Positions 8,760 to 20,024 of a stretch of 64,000 nucleotides of DNA are shown here, one piece after another. Both the position numbers and the translations under genes were made by a program. The stretch covers positions 496,001 to 560,000 of the forward strand of contig NZ_JADGMV010000002.1 of the NCBI RefSeq assembly GCF_015234355.1, in the 5' to 3' direction. Below the pieces are notes generated by a model, which did no database searches, was not told the origin of the DNA, and saw only the letters and a program-made list of their open reading frames with translations. The DNA is from Psychrobacter sp. NG25. GTDB taxonomy: Bacteria > Pseudomonadota > Gammaproteobacteria > Pseudomonadales > Moraxellaceae. Numbering within the stretch: position 1 is the first letter of the stretch; the number at the start of each line of letters is the position of its first letter.

Positions 8760-8774
8760 TAGACGACTGGTCTA
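8760..8774. promoter_or_regulatory. candidate TetR/NemR-type operator, copy 2
   Basis: TAGACGACTGGTCTA, identical to 7704-7718, 99 bp upstream of the alcohol dehydrogenase start. The exact repetition of a 15-bp palindrome 1.06 kb away strongly suggests one regulator for both sites. Confidence 0.7.
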
Positions 8775-8873
8775 ATTGATGTACAATGCACGCAAATGTA
8801 AGAAACGAACTCGCCAATAAATAAATTTGCAGCTCGCACACCCAATCAATATTTAACAAAGTTTAGGAATATT

Positions 8874-10085
8874 ATGAACAACTTCCAATATTACAACCCA
8901 GTACGTATCGTTTTCGGTGAAGGTCAAATCGAGCAACTATCAGATCTAGTCCCTATTGATGCCCGCGTTCTCATTACTTATGGTGGTGGTTCAGCACAGC
9001 GTACGGGTACATTAGACGAAGTAAAAAACGCCTTGTCAGCGAACGGTAATCGTACCGTACTCGAATTCGGTGGCATTGAAGCCAATCCAGAATTTACCAC
9101 GCTATTAAAAGCAGCAGACATGGTCAATGAGCACAACATCGACTTCTTATTAGCCGTTGGCGGTGGTTCAGTGATCGATGGCAGCAAATTTGTTGCATTG
9201 GTATCATCACTGACTGAAGAAGATGGCACTGTGTCACGTGAACAAGCGTGGGATGCATTGACTAGCTATTGCAGAGACATCGATTCTGCGGTTGATTTGG
9301 GTGCGGTACTGACCATTCCAGCAACTGGTTCTGAGATGAACTCGGGCGGCGTTATCAACTATAGTGAACGTCAAGCAAAACTACCGTTTGGTAATGCACT
9401 TGCCTTCCCTAAATTCTCAATACTAGATCCTATCAAAACGCTTACATTGCCTGAACGTCAGGTTATGAATGGTGTGGCTGATGCTTTCGTTCATGTGATG
9501 GAACAGTATCTAACCTATCCTGTGAATGCTAAAGTCCAAGACGCTTTTGCTGAAAGCCTGCTCAAAATCCTTATCGATGAAGGCTTGGTTGTTAAGCAAG
9601 ATCCAGACAATTTAGAAACCCGCAAAAACATCATGTGGACGGCGACAATGGCATTGAATGGTCTGATCGGTACTGGTGTACCACAAGACTGGACGACTCA
9701 TATGGTTGGTCATGAGCTGACATCGCTACACGCGATCGATCATGCACGTACCTTAACTATCTTATTGCCATCAGTGATGCGTGAGCTAAAAGAAAGCAAA
9801 AAAGAAAAATTGCTCCAGTATGCACGTAACGTATGGAACATTACCGATACTGACCTAGATGACGACGCCATCATTGAAACTGCCATTGTCTATACTGAAA
9901 ACTTCTTCCGCGAACTTGACTTGCCAGTTAGCCTAGAAGACGTTGACTTGACGGAATCAGCGATTGATCCAATTATCAAGCAGCTTGAAGCGCATGGTAT
10001 GGTCAAACTTGGTGAGCACGGCACAAACGATTTAGACGTATCACGTCGTATCCTACAACGTGCTGTTACTAGCAAAGCGTCTTAA
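8874..10085 (+). CDS. iron-containing alcohol dehydrogenase, YqhD type
   Basis: 403 residues. The N-terminal Rossmann-like part has the TYGGGSAQRTG and AVGGGSVIDGSK nucleotide loops. Metal ligands are visible as D203, H207, H276 and H290, with the same spacing as D194/H198/H267/H281 of E. coli YqhD. The glycine-rich loop at GGGS (about 37-40) is typical of NADPH-using members. YqhD reduces short-chain and lipid-derived reactive aldehydes such as acrolein, methylglyoxal and malondialdehyde. It follows the NemR-like regulator and its operator copy, so induction by electrophiles is likely. Annotation as butanol dehydrogenase would describe the same family. Confidence 0.93.
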   Translation: MNNFQYYNPVRIVFGEGQIEQLSDLVPIDARVLITYGGGSAQRTGTLDEVKNALSANGNRTVLEFGGIEANPEFTTLLKAADMVNEHNIDFLLAVGGGSVIDGSKFVALVSSLTEEDGTVSREQAWDALTSYCRDIDSAVDLGAVLTIPATGSEMNSGGVINYSERQAKLPFGNALAFPKFSILDPIKTLTLPERQVMNGVADAFVHVMEQYLTYPVNAKVQDAFAESLLKILIDEGLVVKQDPDNLETRKNIMWTATMALNGLIGTGVPQDWTTHMVGHELTSLHAIDHARTLTILLPSVMRELKESKKEKLLQYARNVWNITDTDLDDDAIIETAIVYTENFFRELDLPVSLEDVDLTESAIDPIIKQLEAHGMVKLGEHGTNDLDVSRRILQRAVTSKAS

Positions 10086-10167
10086 TAAGCGCTATAGCAA
10101 GAACTGTCAGAATAATTATAAGAAAAATCACAACAGTAATAATAAGTACATATAGTTATGCTATTTA

Positions 10168-10197
10168 TAGTAGCTACTCAGCAATGGGTAGTTACTA
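10168..10197. repeat. hairpin after the alcohol dehydrogenase gene
   Basis: TAGTAGCTAC and GTAGTTACTA form a 9-of-10 bp stem with a 10-base loop, about 80 bp after the stop codon. There is no T tract; it may attenuate transcription into the next gene. Confidence 0.35.
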
Positions 10198-10336
10198 CAT
10201 TCAACATCAGATTCAACATCACATCAAAGATAAAAAGCTTTGAACAAAGAATTTTGTACAAGAAAAACCTTTCATCGAAAGATGTAAAGAGTGTAAATAT
10301 AGACACTTAAAATCAATAATTAAAAAGGATAATAAT

Positions 10337-11386
10337 ATGAGCTTTGATAATACTCAAAACCAACAACAAAATCGTCAAATCAAACTGGCAAGTCGTCCTC
10401 ATGGCACGCCAACCAGCGACAACTTTGAGCTTGCTACTAGCGATATCCCTACCCCTAACGACAAGCAAATGCTCCTACGTACCGTTTACCTATCACTTGA
10501 CCCTTACATGCGTGGCCGCATGAGTGATGCAAAAAGCTACACCGACCCACTACAAATTGGTGACGTCATGACGGGCGGCACAGTGGCACAAGTGGTCGAG
10601 TCTAATGTCGATGGCTTTGCTGAAGGTGACTTGGTTGTATCAGGTTCTGGCTGGCAGGACTATAGCGTCAGTGATGGCGAGGGTGTCCTAAAACTAGATA
10701 AAGACATGCCACATCCTTCTTATGGTCTTGGTGTACTTGGTATGCCTGGTTTTACTGGCTACATGGGCTTAACTGATATCGGTAAGCCACAAAAAGGCGA
10801 AACCTTAGTAGTAGCCGCAGCAACTGGTCCTGTCGGTGCAACAGTCGGACAAGTGGGTAAAAAGCTTGGTGTACGCGCAGTTGGCGTGGCAGGTGGTGCT
10901 GAGAAATGTGCTTATGCTGTTAATGAATTGGGTTTTGATGTTTGTATCGATCATCATGCCGAAGACTTCGCCGAACAACTAAGCAATGCATGTCCAGATG
11001 GTATCGACATCTATTACGAAAACGTTGGCGGTAAAGTGTTCGATGCGGTATTACCTCTCTTAAACGCGCATGCCCGTATCCCAGTATGTGGTCTAGTATC
11101 ACAATATAACGCCACTGACTTACCTGACGGCAAAGACCGTTTGGGTATGCTAATGGGTCAAGTATTGGCCAACCGTCTGACGGTTAAAGGCTTCATTATC
11201 TTTGAAGAGTATGGCGATCATTACCCTGAATTCTTAAAAACCATGGGTCAATGGGTTGAGTCAGGCGATATCAAAACTAAAGAGCACCAAGCAGATGGCT
11301 TAGCACAAGCACCGCAAGCGTTCTTTGACATGTTAGAAGGCAAGAACTTTGGTAAAACAGTCGTTAAGGTTGCTGACGTTAAATAG
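10337..11386 (+). CDS. NADP-dependent MDR-family oxidoreductase, CurA-like
   Basis: 349 residues. A zinc-independent medium-chain reductase: the N-terminal TVYLSLDPYMRGRMSD near 50-70 and the coenzyme-binding AATGPVGATVGQVGKKLG near 155-173 match CurA/leukotriene B4 dehydrogenase/YncB relatives, which reduce the C=C bond of alpha,beta-unsaturated carbonyls. Structural zinc cysteines are absent. The start has an AAAAGGA ribosome site 8 bases upstream. Its place after a YqhD-type enzyme and before a DJ-1-like protein fits a role in removing reactive enals or quinones. Confidence 0.9.
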   Translation: MSFDNTQNQQQNRQIKLASRPHGTPTSDNFELATSDIPTPNDKQMLLRTVYLSLDPYMRGRMSDAKSYTDPLQIGDVMTGGTVAQVVESNVDGFAEGDLVVSGSGWQDYSVSDGEGVLKLDKDMPHPSYGLGVLGMPGFTGYMGLTDIGKPQKGETLVVAAATGPVGATVGQVGKKLGVRAVGVAGGAEKCAYAVNELGFDVCIDHHAEDFAEQLSNACPDGIDIYYENVGGKVFDAVLPLLNAHARIPVCGLVSQYNATDLPDGKDRLGMLMGQVLANRLTVKGFIIFEEYGDHYPEFLKTMGQWVESGDIKTKEHQADGLAQAPQAFFDMLEGKNFGKTVVKVADVK

Positions 11387-11589
11387 TTTATAGTGACTCA
11401 TAATCGCTATAACTACTTAACAACATAAATACTGACTTTAACAACTGACTATTAAGTCTCAAACATAGATACTGTTAGCAGTCATCATTTGCTATTACAA
11501 TTTTAAGATGGCTGCTACTTATCTGATAACAGAATTTTTATCTATCCACACTAATTTTTAAAACTAATGAATAATAAATAAGGATAACT

Positions 11590-12267
11590 ATGAATATTTT
11601 AATGGTACTAACCTCACATGACCGTCTAGGTGACACTGGTAAAAAAACAGGTTTTTGGCTAGAAGAATTCGCAGCACCTTACTATGCATTTATTGATGCA
11701 GGTGTGAATGTCACGCTAGCCTCTCCTGCTGGCGGCCAGCCACCACTCGATCCTAGTAGTGACAATGAAGACACGCAAACCAAAGACACATTGCGTTTCA
11801 AAGATGACACTGATGCTCAAGAGCACCTTGCTACTACTAAAAAGCTCGCTGACATGAAAGCAGAAGACTTTGATTCAGTATTCTATCCTGGTGGTCATGG
11901 CCCATTGTGGGATTTGGCAGTGGATGAAAACTCTATCAATCTGATTGAGACTTTCGTTAAGCAAGACAAGCCTGTTGCGTTTGTTTGTCACTCTCCAGCA
12001 GCGCTCAAAAATGTGAAAATTGATGGCGAATACTTGGTTAAAGGCAAAAAAGTGACTGGCTTTACCAACTCAGAAGAAGATGCTGTTGGTCTTACCGATG
12101 TCGTGCCATTCTTAGTAGAAGATGCAATGATCGCTAATGGTGGTCATTATGAGAAAGCAGCTGATTGGGAATCATTTGTGGTAGAAGATGGTCTATTAAT
12201 CACAGGTCAAAACCCAGCCTCTTCAGAAGAAGCTGCTAAACGCTTACTCGCTAAGCTTAAAGGTTAA
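11590..12267 (+). CDS. DJ-1/PfpI-family protein, type 1 glutamine amidotransferase-like (Hsp31-like)
   Basis: 225 residues. The nucleophile elbow is AFVCHSPAALK, with C133 and H134, and an acidic residue near 25 (FWLEEF) matches the glutamate that tunes the cysteine in Hsp31/DJ-1 proteins. FYPGGHGPLWDLA near 99-109 is the classic substrate-pocket motif. Relatives convert methylglyoxal to lactate without glutathione (glyoxalase III) or repair glycated proteins and nucleotides. It is 4 bp from the glutathione transferase gene, so the two are almost surely co-transcribed, and the neighbourhood supports a reactive-carbonyl role. Confidence 0.88.
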   Translation: MNILMVLTSHDRLGDTGKKTGFWLEEFAAPYYAFIDAGVNVTLASPAGGQPPLDPSSDNEDTQTKDTLRFKDDTDAQEHLATTKKLADMKAEDFDSVFYPGGHGPLWDLAVDENSINLIETFVKQDKPVAFVCHSPAALKNVKIDGEYLVKGKKVTGFTNSEEDAVGLTDVVPFLVEDAMIANGGHYEKAADWESFVVEDGLLITGQNPASSEEAAKRLLAKLKG

Positions 12268-12271
12268 TACT

Positions 12272-12907
12272 ATGATTCGTTTGCATCATCTTAACCAATC
12301 ACGTTCATTGCGTATTTTATGGCTCCTAGAAGAATTAGGCGAACCTTATGAGATCGTGAGTCATCAACGTGATGCTAAGACGCATTTGGCGCCTGATAGC
12401 TTAAAAGCGGTACACCCTCTTGGTAAGTCACCGGTCATCGAAATGGATGGTCAGACATACTCAGAGTCTGGTGCTATTACTGAGCTATTGATCGAACGCT
12501 TTGCGCCAGATCGCTTGCGCCCTGCCCCTGACAGTAGTGACTACGGTCATTACTTGCAGTGGATTGACTTTGCTGAAAGCTCTCTTATGTTGCCACTTAT
12601 GCTTGAATTGTTTACCAAAAAAGCAGGCATCGAGGATAACGAGTTTTTGAACGGTTATATCGAGATAGAAAAGACCAGATTGTTTAAGTATCTAGATACG
12701 TCGGTCGAAGGTAAGTCGTTCATCGTGGGTGACCAACTCAGCGGTGCAGATTTCATGCTATCGTTCGACTTAATCATTCTTGCTCAACGTCAGAAACTAG
12801 ACGATTATCCGCATATTAAGCAATATGCAGAGCAGTTGGCGAGCCTTGATAGCTATCAACGTGCCATGCGCCTTGAAGCTGAACATGACGAATCAAAACA
12901 AGCCTAA
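12272..12907 (+). CDS. glutathione S-transferase
   Basis: 211 residues with the thioredoxin-like N-terminal domain (MIRLHHLNQSRSLRILWLLEELG; GKSPVIEMDGQTYSESGAI binds glutathione) and a helical C-terminal domain containing G-D-Q-L-S-G-A-D-F-M, the N-capping region of GST folds. Glutathione transferases conjugate electrophiles with glutathione. The gene starts 4 bp after the DJ-1-like gene and is followed by a terminator, so it is the last gene of the electrophile group. Confidence 0.9.
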   Translation: MIRLHHLNQSRSLRILWLLEELGEPYEIVSHQRDAKTHLAPDSLKAVHPLGKSPVIEMDGQTYSESGAITELLIERFAPDRLRPAPDSSDYGHYLQWIDFAESSLMLPLMLELFTKKAGIEDNEFLNGYIEIEKTRLFKYLDTSVEGKSFIVGDQLSGADFMLSFDLIILAQRQKLDDYPHIKQYAEQLASLDSYQRAMRLEAEHDESKQA

Positions 12908-12945
12908 ACGCACGTCATAGCAAGTGCTCAATAAAAAATATGATA

Positions 12946-12976
12946 AAATAGCTCAAGTCTATCTTGGGCTATTTTT
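12946..12976 (+). terminator. rho-independent terminator after the GST gene
   Basis: AAATAGCTCAAG and CTTGGGCTATTTTT pair across a TCTAT loop, ending in a T run, about 40 bp after the GST stop. Confidence 0.8.
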
Positions 12977-13090
12977 GTTGTTTGTTACTATCTATCAAGT
13001 GTATTCTATTGTACGACTATACCGTTGGCAGGCTCTATTAATTCAAGCCTATAGAATCAACCGTCCACCTTCAAAGACAGTCATTCATCC

Positions 13091-14782
13091 ATGAGTACTG
13101 AGTATCAATTTAAGCCCCACGAACAACCAATGATGGTCGGCTCACCAGCCAATCCTGACCATCCCGCATGCCGCAAGTTTTTTTACCTGATCATTGGTAT
13201 TATTATTGGGGTAACAGCCGGTTTTCAAAACGGCTTGCTAGTAGTCAACTTGACCCAAATCCAAGGCGATCTCAGCCTAACTCCTATGGAAGGCGGGTGG
13301 ATATCGGTTGCCTACAATATGACTAATGCTTGCATCACCGTATTGTTATACAAGATTCGTCAGCAATTTGGCATGTCATTGTTCAGTAAAATCACCCTGT
13401 GTTTTTTGCTACTAGCAACCAGCATGCAATGGTTTGTAAGCAGTGGTTTGGTGACGGCTGCTGATGGCTTATGGCTTGACCCTTATTACTTAGAGATTAT
13501 AGCGCGTGGGTTGAGTGGTATGGTGGCCAGTGGCATGACCATATTAGGGTTATTCTATTGTTTGCAAGGTATGCCAACCGTCAAACGTACTAGTGGTCTA
13601 ATATTGGGGTTTGGCTTGGTGCAGTTTGGTATTCCATTATCACGAATCATCTCGCCCTACCTCACCATCGATGGTCAGCTTGAAAGCTTATTTCTATTTC
13701 AATTTGGTTTGGCGCTGATTTGTTTTGGACTGATTAACTTGCTAGAGCTACCACCAGGTAATACAGAAAAAGTATTTGAAAAATTGGATTTTTTAAGCTT
13801 TGGTTTTTTTGCCAGTGGTTTGGCTGCATTGTCTGTCGTTTTAGTACAAGGTAGGGTTCTATGGTGGACGACACCTTGGCTCATCTATCCACTAACTATT
13901 GCCATCGTTGGGATTAGCATCGCATTATGGATTGAAACCCATCGCAAAAACCCGATGCTACAAGTGCGCTGGATGCGTAGCCGCAATATTATTGCCTTTA
14001 TGATTACAGGCGCTGTCATGCGAATTTTGCTATCTGAGCAAAGTGTCGGCGCTGCAGGATTACTTGCCAACTTAGGCTATGGTAACGATCAGCTAGTTAC
14101 TTTTTATGCTGTCATATTATCAGCTAGTGTATTGGCTTTGGTGATTAGTATTTTTAGCACCAATCCGATAGATTTACGCCGACCCGTTATTTTTGCAGTG
14201 GCATTGATTGCCGTAGGTTCTTGGATGGACACGAGTGTGTCTATTAATTCAGCACCCTATATGTTTTATATCAGCCAATTTTTGATTGCATTTGCCGCCG
14301 TGTATTTTATGGGGCCGCTGGTTTTTGAAGGGTTTTTGCGTGCTATTACTAGTGGTCCTGCCTATATTATTAGTTTTTCCGTTATTTTTGGCATTTCACA
14401 AACGGTTGGCGGATTGGCAGGTGCAGCTGCTATTCAAGCATTCACAACGGTTCGTACGCAGGTACATTATGCAGATATGGTCAGCTCACTCAATTTTGGT
14501 GATCCTGAGCTAGTGGGACAGATAGCTGCTGCACGCAGTACTATATCTACACAAATGACGGACGCTACTCAAACCAATACGGCTGCCGTGTTGCAAGTAC
14601 TTCAAGGTATTCAGCGCCAAGCCACTGTTTCTGCTTATGGTGATTTGTTTTTCATCATGGCCCTTCTATCGACTGGTGCTACCGTTATTTTACTGCTCAA
14701 TTATTTTTACTATCGTTATCATAAACGTAACCCATTGGCTAAAGAGCTGGCCGTTATCGCTAAAATGCGTGAGCGAAAATAA
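13091..14782 (+). CDS. MFS efflux transporter, EmrB-like (DHA2 type)
   Basis: 563 residues with about 14 hydrophobic segments, longer than E. coli EmrB (about 512). The first helix region is FFYLIIGIIIGVTAGFQNGLLVVNL, and PMEGGWISVAYNMTNA resembles the W-x-x-x-x-Y motif of drug:proton antiporters. A soluble stretch at about 460-525 (VHYADMVSSLNFGDPELV...QAT) before the last helix matches the large periplasmic loop of EmrB-like proteins. The next gene encodes an HlyD/EmrA-type adaptor, so the pair should form an inner-membrane export unit needing a TolC-like channel encoded elsewhere. No strong ribosome site precedes the ATG. The substrate is unknown. Confidence 0.88.
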   Translation: MSTEYQFKPHEQPMMVGSPANPDHPACRKFFYLIIGIIIGVTAGFQNGLLVVNLTQIQGDLSLTPMEGGWISVAYNMTNACITVLLYKIRQQFGMSLFSKITLCFLLLATSMQWFVSSGLVTAADGLWLDPYYLEIIARGLSGMVASGMTILGLFYCLQGMPTVKRTSGLILGFGLVQFGIPLSRIISPYLTIDGQLESLFLFQFGLALICFGLINLLELPPGNTEKVFEKLDFLSFGFFASGLAALSVVLVQGRVLWWTTPWLIYPLTIAIVGISIALWIETHRKNPMLQVRWMRSRNIIAFMITGAVMRILLSEQSVGAAGLLANLGYGNDQLVTFYAVILSASVLALVISIFSTNPIDLRRPVIFAVALIAVGSWMDTSVSINSAPYMFYISQFLIAFAAVYFMGPLVFEGFLRAITSGPAYIISFSVIFGISQTVGGLAGAAAIQAFTTVRTQVHYADMVSSLNFGDPELVGQIAAARSTISTQMTDATQTNTAAVLQVLQGIQRQATVSAYGDLFFIMALLSTGATVILLLNYFYYRYHKRNPLAKELAVIAKMRERK

Positions 14783-14875
14783 GATATTTTTCAATATCGC
14801 TAAAATATAAACAACACGTTTTTGTACCCATATCAAATTATCTATTATATTGATCCAACCCTTTAGGAGTGCGTC

Positions 14876-16138
14876 ATGAGCCAAGAAAAATCCAATGACC
14901 CTGACCAAAAAACTCAGACGCCAGCCGACAGCCTGTCTTCTAACAACCTATCTTCTAATAACCTGCCTTCTAATACCGGTGAGACAGCAATTGCTGAAGA
15001 CAACGAGACCCAAGTTGCAGAAAAGGTAATGGAGAGTGACGCTGATAATGAAACACCCATGCCACCAACCGAACCTATTCCTTCCGCTTCAGGATGGAAC
15101 CCTAAGAAAAAAACATTTTTTAATATAGGGCTTTTTATTGTCCTCATCATAATTGGTGTATTTCTGATTCTTTATGCTTGGAAACTGCCGCCTTTTACCC
15201 CAACGGTGCAGCAAACCAATAATGCCTTTGTAAAAGGCCAAACAACCATTATCAGCTCACAAGTATCTGGCTACGTGACCGATGTCGCCGTAGAGGATTT
15301 TGCTACTGTGAAAGCCGGTGACCTACTAGTAAAGATAGACGATCGCACTTTTCAGCAGCAGCTTGAACAAGCACAGGCCAATATCGAAGTGGCATTAACC
15401 AACCGATCCAGTAATGCGCAAGACACCCAGTCCAGCCAAGCTCAGATAGAAGCGCGTGAAGCCGATTTGTACAGCGCGAAAGTCAGTGTTGATAGTGCAC
15501 GCGAAGATGTCAAACGCTATCAAGGACTGGATGCTATTGGTGCAGTCTCAAAAGCGGAGGTGGCACATACCAAAGCAGAACTTGCCCAAGCACAGGCAGG
15601 CGTACAACAGGCTGAAGCCAATCTACAAGCTGCAAAGCAGGCCAGTGAAAAAACCAGTGGTAGCCGCTCGTCACTGGATGCCAATATTCAAAGTGCAGAA
15701 GCTGCCACAAAACAGGCACAAATTAATTTGGACAATACCATTATCACCTCCCCTGAATCAGGGCAGTTGAGCCAAGTCAGTGTGAAATCAGGACAATACG
15801 TTAGTGCTGGTACACAGCTCATGTATATCGTACCAAAAGGCGTGTGGATTATCGCCAATTTTAAAGAAACCCAAATTGCAAATATGACGATAGGTGAAGC
15901 TGCAACTATTCGAGTTGACGCCCTTGGTGGTACTGAATTCACGGGACGTATCAATAATATCTCGCCTGCAACGGGCAGTGAATTTAGTGCCGCAGCGGCA
16001 AATCCAACCACTGGTAACTATATCAAAATCGCTCAGCGTATTCCGGTACGTATTGATTTAGATGAAAATCAACCAGAACTGGCCAAACTGCGCCCTGGTA
16101 TGTCCGTTTCTGTCGACGTGGATACTGAAGTAAAATAA
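14876..16138 (+). CDS. HlyD/EmrA-family membrane fusion protein
   Basis: 420 residues, start supported by AGGAG 6 bases before ATG. A long cytoplasmic N-terminus (about 1-80) is acidic and carries a short SSNNL-SSNNL-PSN repeat; a single membrane helix follows at about 82-101. Then come the biotinyl-lipoyl half (QTNNAFVKGQTTIISSQVSGYVTDVAV), a coiled-coil hairpin rich in Q/A (about 165-280), and the second lipoyl/beta-barrel part (TIITSPESGQLSQVSVKSGQYVSAG). It bridges the upstream MFS pump to an outer-membrane channel. The cytoplasmic extension is much longer than in EmrA. Confidence 0.92.
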   Translation: MSQEKSNDPDQKTQTPADSLSSNNLSSNNLPSNTGETAIAEDNETQVAEKVMESDADNETPMPPTEPIPSASGWNPKKKTFFNIGLFIVLIIIGVFLILYAWKLPPFTPTVQQTNNAFVKGQTTIISSQVSGYVTDVAVEDFATVKAGDLLVKIDDRTFQQQLEQAQANIEVALTNRSSNAQDTQSSQAQIEAREADLYSAKVSVDSAREDVKRYQGLDAIGAVSKAEVAHTKAELAQAQAGVQQAEANLQAAKQASEKTSGSRSSLDANIQSAEAATKQAQINLDNTIITSPESGQLSQVSVKSGQYVSAGTQLMYIVPKGVWIIANFKETQIANMTIGEAATIRVDALGGTEFTGRINNISPATGSEFSAAAANPTTGNYIKIAQRIPVRIDLDENQPELAKLRPGMSVSVDVDTEVK

Positions 16139-16189
16139 ATTCCCGCATTTACTATTTGGCACCTACTATTCGACACTTGCTATAAGTGC

Positions 16190-16240
16190 AAAAAAGCCCC
16201 GCTAGCAAATTGTTTATAACAACTGCTAACGGGGCTTTTT
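16190..16240. terminator. bidirectional rho-independent terminator
   Basis: AGCCCCGCTAGCA and TGCTAACGGGGCT (12 of 13 paired) enclose a 16-base loop, with an A run on the left and a T run on the right. It serves the convergent HlyD and pdxH genes. Confidence 0.85.
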
Positions 16241-16256
16241 ATTATCGCAACATCAG

Positions 16257-16907
16257 TTATGGTAATAAGCGTTTGGTATTCCAACTATCGCCATTTTCTT
16301 GAGTATATACAATGCGGTCATGCATACGATTGGCACGGCCTTGCCAAAACTCAATCTCATTGACCGTAATCTCATAACCACCCCAAAATACTGGCGTTGG
16401 CACTTGAGTGTCTTCTGGATAATCCGCTTGTAGCTGCTCGAAACTTTGTTCCATTGCTTTACGATCAGCAACTTCACCACTTTGTGGTTGGCTCACCCAT
16501 GCGCCAACTTGACTATCATGTGGACGCTTTTGGAAATATGCTGCAGATTTTTGAGCATCTATCTTAGCAATGCTGCCGCTGATACGGATTTGTCGTTCAA
16601 GCTCATGCCAAAAAAACAGCACCTCAGCATTTGGATTTTCAGCAATATCTTGCCCTTTAGCGCTTTCATAATTGGTATAAAAGACAATACCAGTATCTGT
16701 AATCTCACGCATGAGAACAATACGTACGCTAGGCTTGTTGTCAGCACCGCAAGTAGCCAAACTCATCGCATACGGCTCTTGCACTTTCTGCTCTATCGCT
16801 TCATTCATCCAAGCATTTAGTAACTCAAATGGTGATGTAGGTACTGACTGTTGATCAAGTGCGCCCTTTTCATATGACAGACGTTGATCGGTAAAATCCA
16901 TGCTCAT
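16257..16907 (-). CDS. pdxH: pyridoxamine 5'-phosphate oxidase
   Basis: 216 residues from the ATG at 16907, chosen because AAGGA lies 6 bases before it; an ATG at 16913 directly abuts that ribosome site. The enzyme makes pyridoxal 5'-phosphate from pyridoxine or pyridoxamine phosphate using FMN and O2. Family landmarks include PSVRIVLMREITDTGIVFYTNYESAKGQDIAENP (FMN phosphate binding), A-E-V-L-F-F-W-H-E-L-E-R-Q-I-R, and the C-terminal W-Q-G-R-x-N-R-M-H-D-R followed by WNTKRLLP, the last residues being invariant in PdxH. It lies upstream of nothing on its strand and ends at the shared terminator. Confidence 0.95.
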   Translation of the reverse strand: MSMDFTDQRLSYEKGALDQQSVPTSPFELLNAWMNEAIEQKVQEPYAMSLATCGADNKPSVRIVLMREITDTGIVFYTNYESAKGQDIAENPNAEVLFFWHELERQIRISGSIAKIDAQKSAAYFQKRPHDSQVGAWVSQPQSGEVADRKAMEQSFEQLQADYPEDTQVPTPVFWGGYEITVNEIEFWQGRANRMHDRIVYTQENGDSWNTKRLLP

Positions 16908-16953
16908 GGTCATTCCTTATTTTAATGTTGTTGCCTTATTATATGAACTGATC

Positions 16954-18336
16954 TTAGCCTAATACTGCTTTAATATGATCAGCCAAGTCATTCGCTAGCA
17001 CATCACATTCTATTTCATCATCTGATTCAACCATTACTCGAATCATAGGCTCAGTTCCTGACTGACGAATCAACAGACGGCCTCTACCTTCTAAAGTAGC
17101 CTGTGCTTTATCAAAAGCGGCAACCAATTCCTCATGCTCAAAAGGATCTTGCATTTGCGACAGACGCACATTAACCAATTTTTGTGGCAGCACTTCAAAC
17201 CCCTCGACGAGATCACTGAGCGCGCGACCACGTGCTTGCATCACAGCCAGTACTTGTAAGCCTGCAATGATAGCGTCGCCAGTACGACTCTTATCCAAGC
17301 ACAAAATGTGGCCAGATGGCTCACCACCCAATATCCAGCCATTCGCCTCAAGCTCATGCATCACATAGCGATCGCCCACTTTTGCACGCGTAAATGCAAT
17401 GCCATCTGCTTGCAGTGCTAACTCTAGACCCATATTGCTCATTAGCGTACCAACCACGCCTTTGGCCTTAGTCTGACCTTGGGTAGCAAGCACATATAAA
17501 ATGCCATCGCCGTCAACCAGATTACCAGCCTCATCGACCATCACAATACGATCACCATCGCCGTCTAATGCGATACCAACATCTGCCTCATGCTCAACTA
17601 CTGCTTTTTGTAAACCTTCAGGATGGGTAGAACCACAATCAGCATTGATATTGAGGCCATCCGGTGTATTGTTGATAGCAATCACGTTAGCACCCAATTC
17701 ACGCATGACTCTTGGTGCCACACTATATCCTGCACCATTGGCACAATCTACAACGACTGTCAGATGGCTCAGATCATACTGATAAGGAAAGCTACCTTTA
17801 CAGAATTCAATATAGCGGCCTTTGGCGTCGTTGATTCGATTGTTTTTACCCATTTGAGCCGGATCAAGAATAGGCATGATCAAATCATTGTTATTATCAC
17901 TGGCACTGCCACCAATACTCATAATAACTTTTAGCTTATCGTTGATAGCATTTTGCATCTCATCGGTCAGCTTTTTGCCATCCCCTGAAAACAGTTTGAT
18001 ACCGTTGTCATAATAAGGATTGTGTGATGCCGAAATCACCACACCCGCATCAGCATTGAAACTACGGGTTAAATGAGCAATAGCTGGCGTTGGCAATGGG
18101 CCAAGCATATGAACATCGACACCAGCGGCGTTAAATCCTGCTTGCAAGGCACCTTCAATGACGTAACCTGACAGACGAGTATCTTTACCGATGACTACAC
18201 TAGGTCTGCGCGCAGGATTGTCATTGTTCTCTATCAATACCTGTCCCGTGACATAACCCAGTTTTAAGATAAAATCAGGCGTAATCGGTAACTCACCAAA
18301 CTTCCCACGGATACCATCGGTGCCAAAATAGCTCAT
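16954..18336 (-). CDS. glmM: phosphoglucosamine mutase
   Basis: 460 residues. Converts glucosamine-6-phosphate to glucosamine-1-phosphate for peptidoglycan and LPS precursors. It starts with the typical [10 protein letters not shown]; the phosphoserine loop is ISASHNP (S104), the metal loop is DGDGDR near 258, the sugar-binding loop is GGEPSGH near 345, and the phosphate-binding loop is [12 protein letters not shown] near 430. All catalytic motifs are intact. It is slightly longer than E. coli GlmM (445) owing to a short insertion around 145-165 ([11 protein letters not shown]). Confidence 0.96.
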   Translation of the reverse strand: MSYFGTDGIRGKFGELPITPDFILKLGYVTGQVLIENNDNPARRPSVVIGKDTRLSGYVIEGALQAGFNAAGVDVHMLGPLPTPAIAHLTRSFNADAGVVISASHNPYYDNGIKLFSGDGKKLTDEMQNAINDKLKVIMSIGGSASDNNNDLIMPILDPAQMGKNNRINDAKGRYIEFCKGSFPYQYDLSHLTVVVDCANGAGYSVAPRVMRELGANVIAINNTPDGLNINADCGSTHPEGLQKAVVEHEADVGIALDGDGDRIVMVDEAGNLVDGDGILYVLATQGQTKAKGVVGTLMSNMGLELALQADGIAFTRAKVGDRYVMHELEANGWILGGEPSGHILCLDKSRTGDAIIAGLQVLAVMQARGRALSDLVEGFEVLPQKLVNVRLSQMQDPFEHEELVAAFDKAQATLEGRGRLLIRQSGTEPMIRVMVESDDEIECDVLANDLADHIKAVLG

Positions 18337-18423
18337 TATGCATGCTCTCCATATCTAAAAATTAAAGGCCCAACGTATACGCAGGCGATACTACTATTAT
18401 AATAATCTGTTCATGTATTTTAC

Positions 18424-18462
18424 AAAAAAAACAGCCAACAATAACAAGGTATTGTTGGCCGT
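18424..18462 (-). terminator. rho-independent terminator for guaB
   Basis: Stem GCCAACAATA / TATTGTTGGC with a 6-base loop; on the minus strand it is followed by eight T. About 70 bp downstream of the guaB stop. Confidence 0.85.
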
Positions 18463-18533
18463 TTTTATCTCAAAGTCAAGGCAGCTCTGCAAACCAGCTT
18501 TCACTAACGTAACACAGAGCTGTCAAAAACTAT

Positions 18534-20024
<1,491 letters not shown>

